A stretch of DNA of 64,000 nt from Orychophragmus violaceus. Its lineage: Eukaryota > Streptophyta > Magnoliopsida > Brassicales > Brassicaceae. Made by a program: the position numbers and the translations under genes. The stretch lies in assembly GCA_030180135.1 (NCBI GenBank), contig CM058235.1, positions 11,827,145 to 11,891,144 on the forward strand, in the 5' to 3' direction. Below are positions 22,104 through 33,210 of this stretch, piece by piece. Position 1 is the first letter of the stretch. Each line of letters begins with the position of its first letter. Below the pieces are notes generated by a model. The model saw nothing but the letters and a program-made list of their open reading frames with translations. It was not told where the DNA came from and ran no database searches.

Positions 22104-23726
22104 ACACGTATAAACAACATTAGAGATCTTTTGGGAAAAGCCAAACTTCTTTGTGAAGTCTAATGGGGATGCTATTAGCTACATTGCCAATATTATTCAA
22201 AATTTTATTTAAAAATAATTACCATATATAAGAATGTAAAACTCACGCAGAAGGAACATATAACACTAACACACATTTAAAAAAATTAATGTCAACGAAA
22301 TTAATCACAATTATACAATAAAAATGTATTTTAAAAGTTTGACATATTTCAGACGTCTATAGAAGTCTGCTTTCTATATAACCAGACGTCTATGGTAGTC
22401 TGAAAAAGAGGGTATTTTTGCAATTGATTTTGAAATGCCAGACAGCGCATGCTGTCTGCTTTGGAAGTTTTTAAATTTTTTGTCAGACAGCTCAAGAAGT
22501 CTGGAAAAAAAAAGGGTAGTTTTGCAATTGATTTTGAAATGTCAGACTTCTCGCAGAAGTCTGAAAGTAATCAGACTTCTTCCGAAGTCTGAAGAAAAAG
22601 TAGAGGGTAGTTTTGCAATTGATTTTGAAATGTCAGACATCTTCGGAAGTCTGATATCTCATCAAACTTCTTATGATGTCTGACAATTTTTTCAGACAGC
22701 GAATGAAGTCTGATGAAAAACATCGCATTCTCGAGCGTTGACCAAAATTCAATTGTTCAGATGTCTTTTGCCGTCTGGCAAAGTTTTGGAAATTCAGATG
22801 TCTATAGCCGTCTGAGATTATTTTTCTTATTTTCAGACAGATTTACATGTCTGACAATTTTTTCGCTTATTTTGGTCAACGTTTGAAAATTTGGGTCAAT
22901 TGCAGTTTCTACCCCCCATTATTTTCAGACAACGGATTCCGTCTGACAAAAAGTCAAGAATCGGTCAATTTCTTGCCAGACTACATCAGAAGTCTGACAA
23001 AAAAAACAAATTTGAATCAATTGCAAAACTACCCTCTTCTTATTTGGACTTTTTAACGATGTATTTTTTTTGTTTTCAAAGGAATTTAACAGACTTCTAT
23101 GGAGGTCTGGCAATTGAAAGTCAATTGCAAAACTACCCTCTTGTTGACCATATTGAGGCTTACGAAAAGATGCAGACTACAAAACCGGATCTGAAAATCG
23201 ACGATATGAAAATGTTCTTACCAATCTCCGATTTCCGTTTGTTTTTAGCCGCGTCGATTTCCCAGAACGTCTAAAATCACCGAAAGCCCCAAATCCGAGA
23301 CGTGTTTTGCTGTTTTTATTAGATGATAAACGATTTCGCTACTTTTGAATCGAAAAATATCGAAAATCCCACAAAATCAAAGGGGAAAAGAGAAATCGGT
23401 GAGGAGAACGTCCGAGCTCAGATTCTTGAGCTTTAATTGAGCTTTAATGGTGAAAAACGAGCTGGATTACACATTAACTCGTCGGCGATGGTGGGTGTCG
23501 TGGTTGTTGAGCATTCATGGCGATGGCATTTTCGTGAATATCCAAAAAAAATTTGGGTCCTTTTGTCTTTTGATTTCAAATATCAGACTTCAAATGAAGT
23601 TTGACGATGGCATTCCTGTGAATATCCAGATTAATAAGGGGATATATTAGCGATGGAGAGGAAGGAGAAGGCCGAGGGTATAAACAGGGTTGACTTCAAT
23701 TTCGAGGGCATTTTTGCAAACGTCCC
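22104..23726. repeat. Right non-coding arm of the MULE, motif-dense promoter side of the transposase
   Basis: Sixteen motif copies start at 22350, 22383, 22439, 22484, 22542 (11-bp spacer), 22571, 22634, 22663, 22693, 22758, 22795, 22834, 22926, 22977, 23090 and 23584. The inner decamer varies widely while CAGAC and GTCTG stay. A second unit, GTAGTTTTGCAATTGATTTT, occurs directly near 22412-22436, 22514 and 22608, and inverted near 23018 and 23119. This arm is upstream of the transposase and should hold its promoter. Confidence 0.85.
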
Positions 23727-23876
23727 AAAATTCTATTATAATTTGGAGGCCATAAAACTTATATTAATTCTATAAAATTTAAAGGCTTATATCAATCTTT
23801 CATCTAGCTATGCCCAAAACTACCCATTTCTCTAACGCCTCTTTCCTAGGAATGTTAAAAAGGGTAATTATCCGTA

Positions 23877-24010
23877 GGGTACCCTAAACCCTTTAAAAAT
23901 TGAAGGAAAAAAAACTATCATTTCTTTGTAAACAAACAAGGGTTCATAATGGATGGGTATCCTTTATATGTGGATTCAATCAGGGTAACCCTAAAGGGTT
24001 TAGGGTACCC
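23877..24010. repeat. Subterminal 18-bp perfect inverted repeat of the hAT element
   Basis: GGGTACCCTAAACCCTTT (23877-23894) and its exact complement (23993-24010) are separated by 98 nt. The arms contain telobox-like ACCCTAAACCC. Variants (GGGTAACCC, GGGTTACCC) recur at 23983 and near 27046-27060 at the other end, as expected for transposase-bound subterminal repeats. Confidence 0.75.
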
Positions 24011-24775
24011 GTAGGTTTTTTTTGTAATTTCTGAATCGTAAAACGACGTCGTTTTATCGTCTTACAATAAAAAATTTGGAGCATTTACCCTAGTTCCCAA
24101 ATCGATATTCTCTGAAATCGACCATTCTCTGAAATTGACGTTCTATGACCATTCTCTTAAATCAAAATCGAAATCGGTGAAGAACACGCTGAAACTATGT
24201 TTTAGGAGCAGCCCATCTGGATTTAGATTCATCTTTATATGGTTTTTTGCAGGTAAGACTTCTCTGTGCTTGTTTTTCTTAGATTCGAGCTAACTGTCAT
24301 GATACTCGTATATCGGTATATGGTATCTTTGTATACATGATTCTTATATACGGTTATTGGGTTTCCTTGATAGTCTTATATGGTATCGTTGTATACTTGT
24401 ATACTTGATTCTATAGCTATGGAGTTTTCCTGTTTACCTTTATTGGGTTGCTAATCAGTATATGGTATCATTGCTTATACAATTGTACATGATTCATGAT
24501 ATAAGTTTATTGGGTTTCCTTGATTCTCATATATGGTATCGTTGTATGATACAACTTTTGTGATAAATATAAAATTTATTGTATGCAATGTGTTTCTCTG
24601 TGTTTCTTTTGTGAGCAAGAAGTTATCTCAATTGCTTAAACAAAATTGATCCATACCTGCATGTCTTCATTCGACGCTCACGTGTTCACGTTTTGTGATA
24701 AATATAAAATAGTAAATATCCATACGTTCACGTGTTCACGTTTTGTGTTGCATCATTGACGATTGGTTTGTAGAA

Positions 24776-25850
24776 TGGATGAGGCGTCAATTCAATTACT
24801 TGCATAACTTAGTGCTGCTGCTGAGAATGAAAACATGGAAGCACCGAATGAGGAGGGTGAAACTCAAGGAGCATCAGAAAGTGCACCTCAAGAGACTCAA
24901 ACGGTACATGATTCTAACAAACGCCTAAAGTTTCATGTTTGGAAGGAATTTGTTTCGATAGGAGTAGAGTTAGATGATAAAAGGAGGAGTCGTTGCATCC
25001 ACTGTAGCAAAAAGATAGTGACAGAAAAAGGTCAAGGAATCTATGAAACGCCATTTAAAATGTTGCCCAAAAAAGCCTCATGGGCTAGTAGAAACTCAGT
25101 ATGATCCCAAAGTAGATCGTGAAAAGATTACTGAGATCATCATTTATCATGATCAACCATTTTAGTATGCTGAGTATGAAAAGTTTAAGGCTAAAGCTGA
25201 GTACTTGAATCCGAAATGTCAACATATATGTAGACAAACTGCTGGAGTTGATGTATTTAGTAGGAATGATGTAGAAAAAGAAAAGATTAAGAAGCTCTTT
25301 GCAGAATACAAAAGTAGGATGTGTTTTACATCAGATATGTGGACCGATCGGAACAATATGATTGGCTATATCGGTTTGATTGCACATTATGTTGATGATA
25401 GTTGGACATTGAAAAAAAAAATACTAGCTTTTTGTGAAGTGAAACACCCACACACTGGTGAAGAACTAGCTAACAAAATTATTGGTTGCTTAAAGGAGTA
25501 GGGGTTAGAGAAGAAAGTATTCAAAATGACTTTGGATAATGCTACTAGTAATGATAGTATGCAAAGGATTCTTTTGCATCGTCTGCAAATGATTAGTGGT
25601 TATGGAAAGTTTTTCCATGTAAGATGTTGCACTCACATTTTGAATCTTATATTTTGCTCAGTATCCTAATCATTACTGTGGCATCAGAGTCCGCATTTAG
25701 TGTTGGAGGACGACTGTTAACTCCTTACAGAAATTGTCTGCTTTCTAAAAATGTTCAAGCATTGCTTTGCACTCGCAATTGGTTGCGAGGTTTTGCAACC
25801 TATATTAAGTTACTATGTTTTCATGTGGGTGGTAAACATAGTTTTCCTCA
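24776..25850 (+). pseudogene. hAT transposase remnant (BED finger, partial core, dimerisation domain)
   Basis: From the N-terminus: a BED-type zinc finger (FHVWKEF, RCIHCSKK) whose second half is in another frame (frameshift near 25045, HLKCC), a stop at 25163, then RICESLEEPER-like core sequence (FTSDMWTD...IGYIGLIAHYVDD, 25205-25501), a stop at 25501, and TLDNATSND. The frame then jumps near 25650 directly to the hAT C-terminal dimerisation motif (TVASESAFSVGGRLL, 25675-25790). The central catalytic region is deleted. It cannot make a working transposase. Confidence 0.85.
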
Positions 25851-27228
25851 ATATAATTACTATATTAAGTTAAAACATTGCAACTTTATTACCGTTGCCA
25901 TTATGAAAATACATTTATCAGTGTTTCTGAACTTTACCAGGTTTTGCAGAATTTGAAGGTAAGATATCAAGAATAGTTTTATCTTTTGTATTTAAGTTAT
26001 TTTGTTTGGCTAATTTATAACTTCATATGTTTGGTGATATTGAAGATTATTTTGAAGATGGTAACAAAGATGCTTCAAAGATGGCAAGTAGCTCAGGAGT
26101 TTGAAGGTAAAATGCTATGGTACTTACAAGTTCTACTGTCATCTTAGTTGGTAAATTGTCTGCTTTGATACTTGTGATATTACAATTTCCACTGCCATCT
26201 TTGTTTGTTAAAGCGTGTGCAAAATTTTTGTCATGTGGTCACTTGTATGTTCTGAAACTTTGAGATAAGTTATCTTTGTTTGTTGAAGCGTGTGCAAAAT
26301 CTTTGTCATCTGGTAAGGTTCATCATCTGAGGAAAGAGTGTCCTAATGCAACTTGTGGTGCTGGAACTTTCATGGCGAGTCACTTTGATCGTCATTAATG
26401 CGGTAAGTGTGGACTCACTTACGTTTATCAGAAGGAGGGAGCCGAGGCATGATCTTTCTCTTTCTCTATCTTTAAGAATTGATTTCGGTTTGGTAATTTC
26501 ATAAGCTTGTTTTATATCTTGCAATGGATTCGATGGTGAAGATGTTTTGTTCTGGATTTCTTATCTAGAAGGTTTTTAATTATGTTCTTACGTTGAAATA
26601 CATTTCTATCAATACAAAATCTCTTAAATTCGAATTTGATTTTCATTCACAATACAATCAACAGTGTACACAAAATTTTAATCACATAGACACAAGCACT
26701 CATCATATACACAATGTATCTCAATAGAGATTATGGATTTTATATAACCTTGAGTTTCATCCGATCAATATAACTTTGAATCATATTTTATTTTATATAA
26801 TATCTTTACAATTCTAAACTTTAGCAATAAAATTATATTTTTGTGTGTATTTACAAGAGACTTATAAAATAATTACAAAATCATGTTTTTGTGTTAAATT
26901 GTAAATATTATTAAAATTTTAAATTTATGAGTTAATATAAAATATAATACTATTCAAGACATATTTAATTTAAAATAGATTAAAAATTAATGATAGTTAA
27001 AACTTTAAACATAATCAAAAATATGAAAATAAGTTAGAATACATGCGGGTTACCCTAACAGATTAGGGTATTTTTAGGGTAATTCGAAAAGGATTTTTCT
27101 GGACAGGATTTTATTAGGGTCAGGGTAGGATATGGTAAAATTACCCATTACAACATCCCTACTCTTTCCTCTTTCCTCCTTTACCATTAGCTTTTGTTAT
27201 CTCATAGACTAAATGTTATGCTTAATAT

Positions 27229-27611
27229 CAGTGTTCAAGAAAGCGCTAGGCGCTAGTCGGGCGGTGACCCAACGCCTAAAACGACTAGCGCCTAAAACGA
27301 TTAATCGGAAGCCTAGATTGTAATTAGGCGGCCTAAACATTTATAAGATTAAACAATATATTGAATATATATAACAAAATATATAAAATATTATGATTTA
27401 TAAATAATAAAATTTATTTTTATTTATTATCATAAGATTGTATAATATAATACACGAATTATCATAATTTATAAATAATAAATATTATATTAATTTATTT
27501 ATTATAATATTAATATTTTTAGGCGGATTAAAAGGTAATCGACACGGTTCATAAGAGCCTAGCGTCTAGACGGGGCCTAAACGACCACCTAAAACGCTTT
27601 TTAGAACACTG
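27229..27611. mobile_element. hAT-type MITE
   Basis: 383-bp element with 8-bp duplication CTTAATAT (27221-27228, 27612-27619). Its ends are CAGTGTTCAAGAAAGCGC and, on the minus strand, CAGTGTTCTAAAAAGCG. Inside are repeated CGCCTAAAACG-type blocks and an AT-rich centre. Non-coding. Confidence 0.88.
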
Positions 27612-27619
27612 CTTAATAT

Positions 27620-27977
27620 TCCCCTTGAACTACAACTGAATGATCTAAAAAAGATCATAGCCATGATTTAGTTACTATAAATGAAATACCTTTTTATACA
27701 ATAAATTAACAATAACAAAATAGTGTGTTGAAGTGTATGAAACTTTTCTTTAAACAAGAAGTGTTGTTTAATAATTTATTGTTGTTTCAATAAAACAAAA
27801 CAAAATCTCAGTTTTCTTTCTATTTATCCAGTTTAATAACAAATAAAGAAAGAAAACTCACCAAAATGCATTAAGAGCAAACGAAAACAATTGTAGTTGT
27901 GTACAGTAGATGGCAATTGAGTATCGTCAAACTCAGCATTCTAGCATTCTCAGAATACAAAACCAATGGCTGCTGTA
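27620..27977. other. 3' flank of TFCA
   Basis: AT-rich non-coding sequence between the MITE and the TFCA stop codon; it should include the TFCA 3'UTR. Nothing else was recognised. Confidence 0.6.
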
Positions 27978-28668
27978 TCAAGCATATTTTGTGGGAAACT
28001 GCTTCTCCACATCCGCGACTGTCTTCTTTGCATCGTCAACTTCTGGACCTTCATTCTCATCCCTCTCTTCCAACTCCGCCTGCGAAACCCAGTTTTTGTA
28101 AGAGATAAAACACAAAATAGAAATTCCCCGGTTCTTCTGTGTGTGCTTATTCATTTCATGTCATTAAATAGGGGACTGAGATGCTTTAATGCACTGAGAT
28201 TAATTGGATCGCTATAGATACATAAACTTCTAGTTAGACGATATAAAGTGCGCTCCTAAGCTTTGTCAAAAAAAGTTCAGATCACTGTCTACGTATGTCG
28301 TCATACTCTAAAATATAATATTACATCGAGGGAGAGAGAGTGTGTATTTACCAAAGAGGACTTGAGGTCAGCTAATGCAGACTCGAGACGTTTGTGGCAA
28401 TCCGGAATCATCATCCTTGACTCACCCAACACATTCTCCTGCAATGATCTCTCAGTTTTATTATAACCAGTATCCTTGACTGATGCACATCATGACAGAA
28501 TATGATAATTTGTACCTGCTGTTTAAGGTCGTAAGGGTCAGCTCCTTTGTCCTTCATATCAGCAGTCTTAGCAGCTTCTCTCTCAACCTCTTTCTCATAA
28601 GAGTGAAGCTCTTTCACAATCCTTTTACACGTTGCTGTTTTTATCTTCAAGTTTCTAATCGTTTCCAT
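27978..28668 (-). CDS. TFCA: Tubulin folding cofactor A (TFCA, KIESEL), complete
   Basis: Cytosolic chaperone that holds beta-tubulin on the route to alpha/beta dimers; in Arabidopsis loss of KIESEL disturbs cell division and trichome shape. Three coding exons on the minus strand: 28668-28516 (51 codons, METIRNLKIKTATCKRIVKE), 28438-28352 (29 codons, ENVLGESRMMIPDCHKRLES) and 28079-27978 (33 codons plus TGA). Splice sites CAG|GTACAA, GCAG|GAG, TTG|GTAAAT and CGCAG|GCG all keep phase. The 113 residues equal the Arabidopsis length and form the expected charged helices. A further acceptor (GGGCAG) lies seven bases before the ATG, so there is a 5'UTR intron. A copia element begins 315 bp upstream of the ATG (28988), in or next to the promoter. 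No damage is seen in the coding exons. Confidence 0.97.
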
Positions 28669-29100
28669 TTTAGTCCTGCCCAAGAAATTAAAAAAAATAT
28701 CAGTTTTGAGTGAGTGCAAAACACGAATATTAGGGCTTCTTCGTCACCAGCGAACAACAAGTCAGACGCAACGATGATTCAATAACCAGGGTTGCGATTC
28801 ATCTGAACTAAATTTCGATTTCTACATCTGGAAATTGAAACGGTTAGATTTATATACGCATTTCAACGATCGGGAACAATTTGAATTATCGATCTCTTTG
28901 CTTGGCTCCAATCTAACTTTTCAGATAAGAGTAGTAGCATTTAGAAACGAACCAGATGAGGATCGAAGACGAAATCGAAGAACATACTGTAGAAGATGAT
29001 TCTTGATGATAATAAGAGTACATTGTACAAGTATTTATACAATAGAGTACTAGGGATACCAGGTAATTAGTATTTACATATCTATCCTTTACATCCTCCC

Positions 29101-32100
29101 TCAAGATGGAGGTATTTGAGTAACTCCAATCTTGTGACATGCTCGTAGAAATGGAGCCCGTGGTAATGGCTTCGTCAAGGCGTCTGCCAACTGGTCTTGA
29201 GCTGGTACATAAGCCACTCTAAGCGATCCTGATTGGACTTGTCCACGTACGAAATGATAATCCAATGTTATGTGCTTCATCCGCGAGTGAAACACCGGGT
29301 TAGAGCTGAGATAGGTTGCACCTACGTTGTCACTATAGATCACCGGAGCCTTTGGAATGGTGATATGAAGCTCGGACAGCAAGTTACATACCCATCTTAC
29401 TTCTGCGGCTGCGTTTGCTATAGCTCGATATTCAGCTTCCGTTGAGGAGCGTGCGACGCCAGTTTGTTTCTTCGATGACCAAGAGACTGCATGGTTACCC
29501 AGATAAATAACATATGCATTTGTCGAAACAAAGTCGTCTGGATCCCCTGCCCAGTCCGCATCTGAGAATGCGTGAAGCGAAGTTGAATTGGATGCCTGAA
29601 AGTAGATATTATGAGTCATTGTTCCCGCTAGATACCGTAGTACTCGCTTGGCCGCCTGCCAATGTTCGAGTGTGGGACGATGCATAAACTGTGATAAGCG
29701 GTTGACTGCATAGCCAATATCATGTCGTGTAAATGATAGGTATTGTAGACTCCCAATTACCATTCTGTATTCGGAAGCATTCTCAAGAGCTGGCGAGTCC
29801 GAGAGTAAGGAAAGCTTCGGAGATTTCTGCATTGGAGTAGCAACAGTCTTGGCTCCCAGCATTTTTGTTTTGGTCAGGAGGTCAAGAATATATTTCCGCT
29901 GCATTAGATGCAGTCCTTTGCTTGTGCGTGTTACTTCCACTCCTAGGAAGTAATTGATGTCACCTTGATCTTTGAGTGAGAATCGAGTCGAAAGACCTGA
30001 AATAACACTCGACACAGCAGCTTTGTTGTTACCAGTGACGATGATGTCGTCAACATAGATTAGCATATAGAGAATGATCGATCCTGTGGCATAAACAAAG
30101 AGAGATGCATCAGCAAGGCTGTTCCGAAAACCCATATGGACCAAAAACGTCTTGAGCTCAATGTACCACGCCCTTGGCGCTTGTTTCAAACCATATATGG
30201 CCTTTTTAAGCCGACAGACATGGTTAGGTCGATTCTTATCAAGAAATCCGGGTGGCTGAGACATATACACCTCTTCAGTCAATGTACCTTGAAGGAAGGC
30301 TTGATTGACATCGAGTTGACGAATTGGCCAAGCATTACTTTCCGCATGACCAAGAACGAGCCTGATCGTGACCTCTTTAATCACTGGGCTGAATGTTTCT
30401 TTGTAGTCGAGCCCATACTCTTGATTGTAGCCCTTCGCCACAAGACGCGCTTTGTATTTATCAAGAGTACCGTTGGGTAGTAGCTTGGTTTTAAATACCC
30501 AACGACAACCTATGACATTCTGAGTCGGAGATGATGGTACCAGCTCCCATGTTTGTTTGTCAAGTTGCCCTGTTATTTCTTCAGACATAGCGTCACGCCA
30601 ATTCTTGTCTCTTAGAGCTTGTTGGTAAGTCGTCGGTTCCTGTGAAATACATTCAAGAAGAGCAGCAGCAAGGGTATACTTTTTGTTTGGTTTTTGGATA
30701 TTGTTTTTAATTCGGGTGGTCATATTGTGTGTGTTTTTGGGCTGAGGTTTTGGCTTCGGAGGTGGTGGTGGGGCTGTGGGAATCACCGAAGTGGTGAGGG
30801 AGTTCGTGGGTTCAGAAGCTTGGATGAGTGTATTAGGTGTTGAGCCAGTGGGCCTTTGGGCGGTGACTTGTGTATGAGTAGGGTTGGTCCGACCAGTGGG
30901 CCTTTGAACGGTGACTGTGACGGCTGGATTCGGGTTTGGGGTGGTGGAGTTGCTGGTTTCGCCAGTGGGCAGTTGAGTGGAGGAGGGAGAAGAAGAAGTT
31001 GAAGGAGTTAAGTGAGGAGGCAATACCTGAGGAGTAATGGGCAGTGATGATTCTGCGGTGATCTGCTGTGATGTAGTAGCAATTTCTTGTCTCGGTTGGT
31101 GAAGGATCGACGGTGGTTCCTCTCGAGGTCGAACAAGCATATGAGGCCGTGGTTCTGTTGTACTGACCGGAATGTATTCAACCTGCTGTATAGGACTTGA
31201 ACTGATCGCAACAGGCTCAGCAGTGGTAGTTTTGGACTTGAAAGGAAGTGTGTGTTCATCAAATTGCACATGTCGAGACACATACAACCGATTTTCAGTA
31301 ACATCCAAGAAAAGATATGCACTCTGCGTATTGGAGTATCCAACAAAAACACACCGCTTTGAACGATAGTCTAACTTATGTTTCGCATACGGTCTCAGCC
31401 ACGGAAAAACCAGACAACCGAAGATTCGAAGTTTGTTGTAGTTTGGAGTCTCACCAAATAGCTTCCGGTAAGGCGTATCGTTACTAATGACTGGTGTTGG
31501 AAGTCTATTGATCAGATAGACCGATGTATGAAAAGCATATGACCAGTATTCTCTCGGCATAGAAGCAGTGGTGAGAAGCGTGAGACCAGTTTCAACGATA
31601 TGACGATGCTTACGCTCAGAAATTCCGTTGTGTTCCGGTGTATGTGGCGGGCTCGTAAGATGTGAGATGCCATATGTAGAGAGTAAACTACGCAGAGCGA
31701 GATATTCACCTCCATTGTCAGTGTACAAGGTGCCTATCTTGGTCGAGAAATGGTTTTTTACCAGGGCTTTAAAGGCAACAAACACGTCTTTAACTTGGGA
31801 CTTTTGTTTCAGTGTATACAGCCAAGTATAGCGAATAAAGTGGTCTACGAATATCACATAGTATTTGTGAATATCGACAAAAGTGATAGGGGATGTCCAG
31901 ACATCTGAGAAAAGATATTGGAGAGGTTTGGTGGAAGAGATAGTGGTGTTTGTGAAAGAAAGCTTGTGTGTTTTATTGAGTTGACAATCAGAACATAGCA
32001 AAGGTTTAGAACAGGAAGAATCCAATAAAACATGTAATGAAAAAGCTGAAACAACTGATTTTAAAATTGAAGAAGATGGATGCCCAAGACGTGAGTGCCA

Positions 32101-32367
32101 AGACGCCAAAGTAGTTCTCGGTGCAGGTGCAGAAAGTAAAGCCATTGGAGCAGACGATGACGTTGGCCACTCATATAGTTCATGCTTGGTTCGACCTTGA
32201 AGAAGAGGAACCCCCGTGTGAAGATCCTTCACCTGAAAATGTGCATGAAAGAATTCAACAGAAACCTTATTAGTGTTGCATAAGCGATAAACCGAGATCA
32301 AGTTCTTGCTAATGTTCGGAACATAAAGAACTTTATTGAGATGTAATGCACGAGTTTGAGAGGGTAG
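29101..32367 (-). CDS. Copia pol of the outer element: integrase, reverse transcriptase, RNase H
   Basis: An open frame of 1089 codons runs from the nested insertion to the stop at 29101. In order: GAG-pre-integrase zinc region (HSRLGHP...CSDCQLNKTH), integrase core (FSDVWTSP, YTDNGGEY, ISERKHRHIVE), a proline/threonine-rich linker, reverse transcriptase (CRWVFKTKLLPNG, DVNQAFLQGTL, LIYVDDIIV) and RNase H (DADWAGDPDD, SSTEAEYRA), ending with ALTKPLPRAPF. It keeps an open frame throughout, but its start was cut off by the nested copia, which inserted in the protease to integrase interval, so it is no longer expressed as a normal polyprotein. Confidence 0.92.
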   Translation of the reverse strand, partial: LPSQTRALHLNKVLYVPNISKNLISVYRLCNTNKVSVEFFHAHFQVKDLHTGVPLLQGRTKHELYEWPTSSSAPMALLSAPAPRTTLASWHSRLGHPSSSILKSVVSAFSLHVLLDSSCSKPLLCSDCQLNKTHKLSFTNTTISSTKPLQYLFSDVWTSPITFVDIHKYYVIFVDHFIRYTWLYTLKQKSQVKDVFVAFKALVKNHFSTKIGTLYTDNGGEYLALRSLLSTYGISHLTSPPHTPEHNGISERKHRHIVETGLTLLTTASMPREYWSYAFHTSVYLINRLPTPVISNDTPYRKLFGETPNYNKLRIFGCLVFPWLRPYAKHKLDYRSKRCVFVGYSNTQSAYLFLDVTENRLYVSRHVQFDEHTLPFKSKTTTAEPVAISSSPIQQVEYIPVSTTEPRPHMLVRPREEPPSILHQPRQEIATTSQQITAESSLPITPQVLPPHLTPSTSSSPSSTQLPTGETSNSTTPNPNPAVTVTVQRPTGRTNPTHTQVTAQRPTGSTPNTLIQASEPTNSLTTSVIPTAPPPPPKPKPQPKNTHNMTTRIKNNIQKPNKKYTLAAALLECISQEPTTYQQALRDKNWRDAMSEEITGQLDKQTWELVPSSPTQNVIGCRWVFKTKLLPNGTLDKYKARLVAKGYNQEYGLDYKETFSPVIKEVTIRLVLGHAESNAWPIRQLDVNQAFLQGTLTEEVYMSQPPGFLDKNRPNHVCRLKKAIYGLKQAPRAWYIELKTFLVHMGFRNSLADASLFVYATGSIILYMLIYVDDIIVTGNNKAAVSSVISGLSTRFSLKDQGDINYFLGVEVTRTSKGLHLMQRKYILDLLTKTKMLGAKTVATPMQKSPKLSLLSDSPALENASEYRMVIGSLQYLSFTRHDIGYAVNRLSQFMHRPTLEHWQAAKRVLRYLAGTMTHNIYFQASNSTSLHAFSDADWAGDPDDFVSTNAYVIYLGNHAVSWSSKKQTGVARSSTEAEYRAIANAAAEVRWVCNLLSELHITIPKAPVIYSDNVGATYLSSNPVFHSRMKHITLDYHFVRGQVQSGSLRVAYVPAQDQLADALTKPLPRAPFLRACHKIGVTQIPPS

Positions 32368-33210
32368 TGTTGGGAATGTCCTGAAATCTATTGTACTTAC
32401 TCCAAGTGAAAGTCGTATTGTCGAGATGAGACAATCATATGACACTAGGTAGTCATAATGCTTTGCTAGAAGCCACTTATGATCAATGAGTTTAGAACTC
32501 ATTGCTAGTGTTATATGATCCTACAGGGTCACACACCTAAGCAAACTGGACGTTAAAGACGAGGTTGATCATTAATGTAATGATCTAGTGAATGCATATT
32601 TGATATGCATTCGATATCAATATTCTGGGGCAGTGTCGATCGATGCAGATAGTGCATCGATCGATGCAACTCGCGGATTAATCAGATTAATTCGGTTTAA
32701 TCGTTGGTTAATTCCGTTATGGTTTAAGTCGACATATATAAGATATATGGTCGACCTAAACTGTTTTCTTACCTAATTCACAGCCACCGGAACTTGAATA
32801 GAAACCTCTGAAGAGATTGGATCTCTATAGGCACTAGCATCCCTGCTGTTCAGTTTGTGTGCGTGTGGATACCAGTAGAGGCGCAGCACTTGAGGCGCTT
32901 TAGATCTCGATTATCTGCAAATCTTCCGCTGCTAATCACCAGGTAATTCTGAGATCCCAATGATTCAATTACATGAACCCTAGATCCTAGGCTTGGAATT
33001 CAGACCAGGATTGCCTAATTGGATTAGGATCTGCTAGAAATTCCTTCAGTGGTATCAGAGCTTTAGGGTTCCATTGAATATGTAGCATGTTGATTAGATT
33101 GGTTGAATCTGGATCTCTGTATGATTGATACAAGCATGCTAAAACTCGTTTTGATCAAAGTAACCTAGTTTAGGGTTTTGTTCGGAAAACATGTTAGGGT
33201 TTTTCGCATG

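Larger units (their letters stand above)
6811..23726. mobile_element. Mutator-like element with Ulp1-like gene (Kaonashi-type MULE)
   Basis: The borders are set by a 9-bp target duplication AAAATTCTA (6802-6810, 23727-23735) and matching ends: GGGGAAATTGCTTAAAATGCC on the left, and GGGACGTTTGCAAAAATGCC on the right read on the minus strand. The 16.9 kb contains a DUF1985/Ulp1 protease gene on the plus strand and a MURA transposase gene on the minus strand with their 3' ends facing. A 6649-bp LTR element sits between them, so the MULE proper is about 10.3 kb. The gene content fits Arabidopsis Kaonashi MULEs, which carry Ulp1-like sequences. The non-coding parts are filled with CAGAC-N10-GTCTG palindromes. 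The intact transposase and recognisable ends suggest it could be mobile or was so recently. Confidence 0.93.
23847..27161 (+). mobile_element. hAT element, internally deleted
   Basis: 8-bp target duplication CTCTTTCC (23839-23846, 27162-27169). The ends are TAGGAATGTTAAAAAGGGTAA on the left and, on the minus strand, TAGGGATGTTGTAATGGGTAA on the right, which is Ac-like. It contains broken transposase pieces. A subterminal 18-bp inverted repeat is listed separately. Confidence 0.88.

Noticed and set aside
33050..33061. TGGTATCAGAGC and its complement (also 16150, 40364, 59053, 63404) as tRNA gene parts
   Set aside because: Each abuts an LTR and is a retrotransposon primer binding site. No cloverleaf-forming tRNA gene was recognised in the window.
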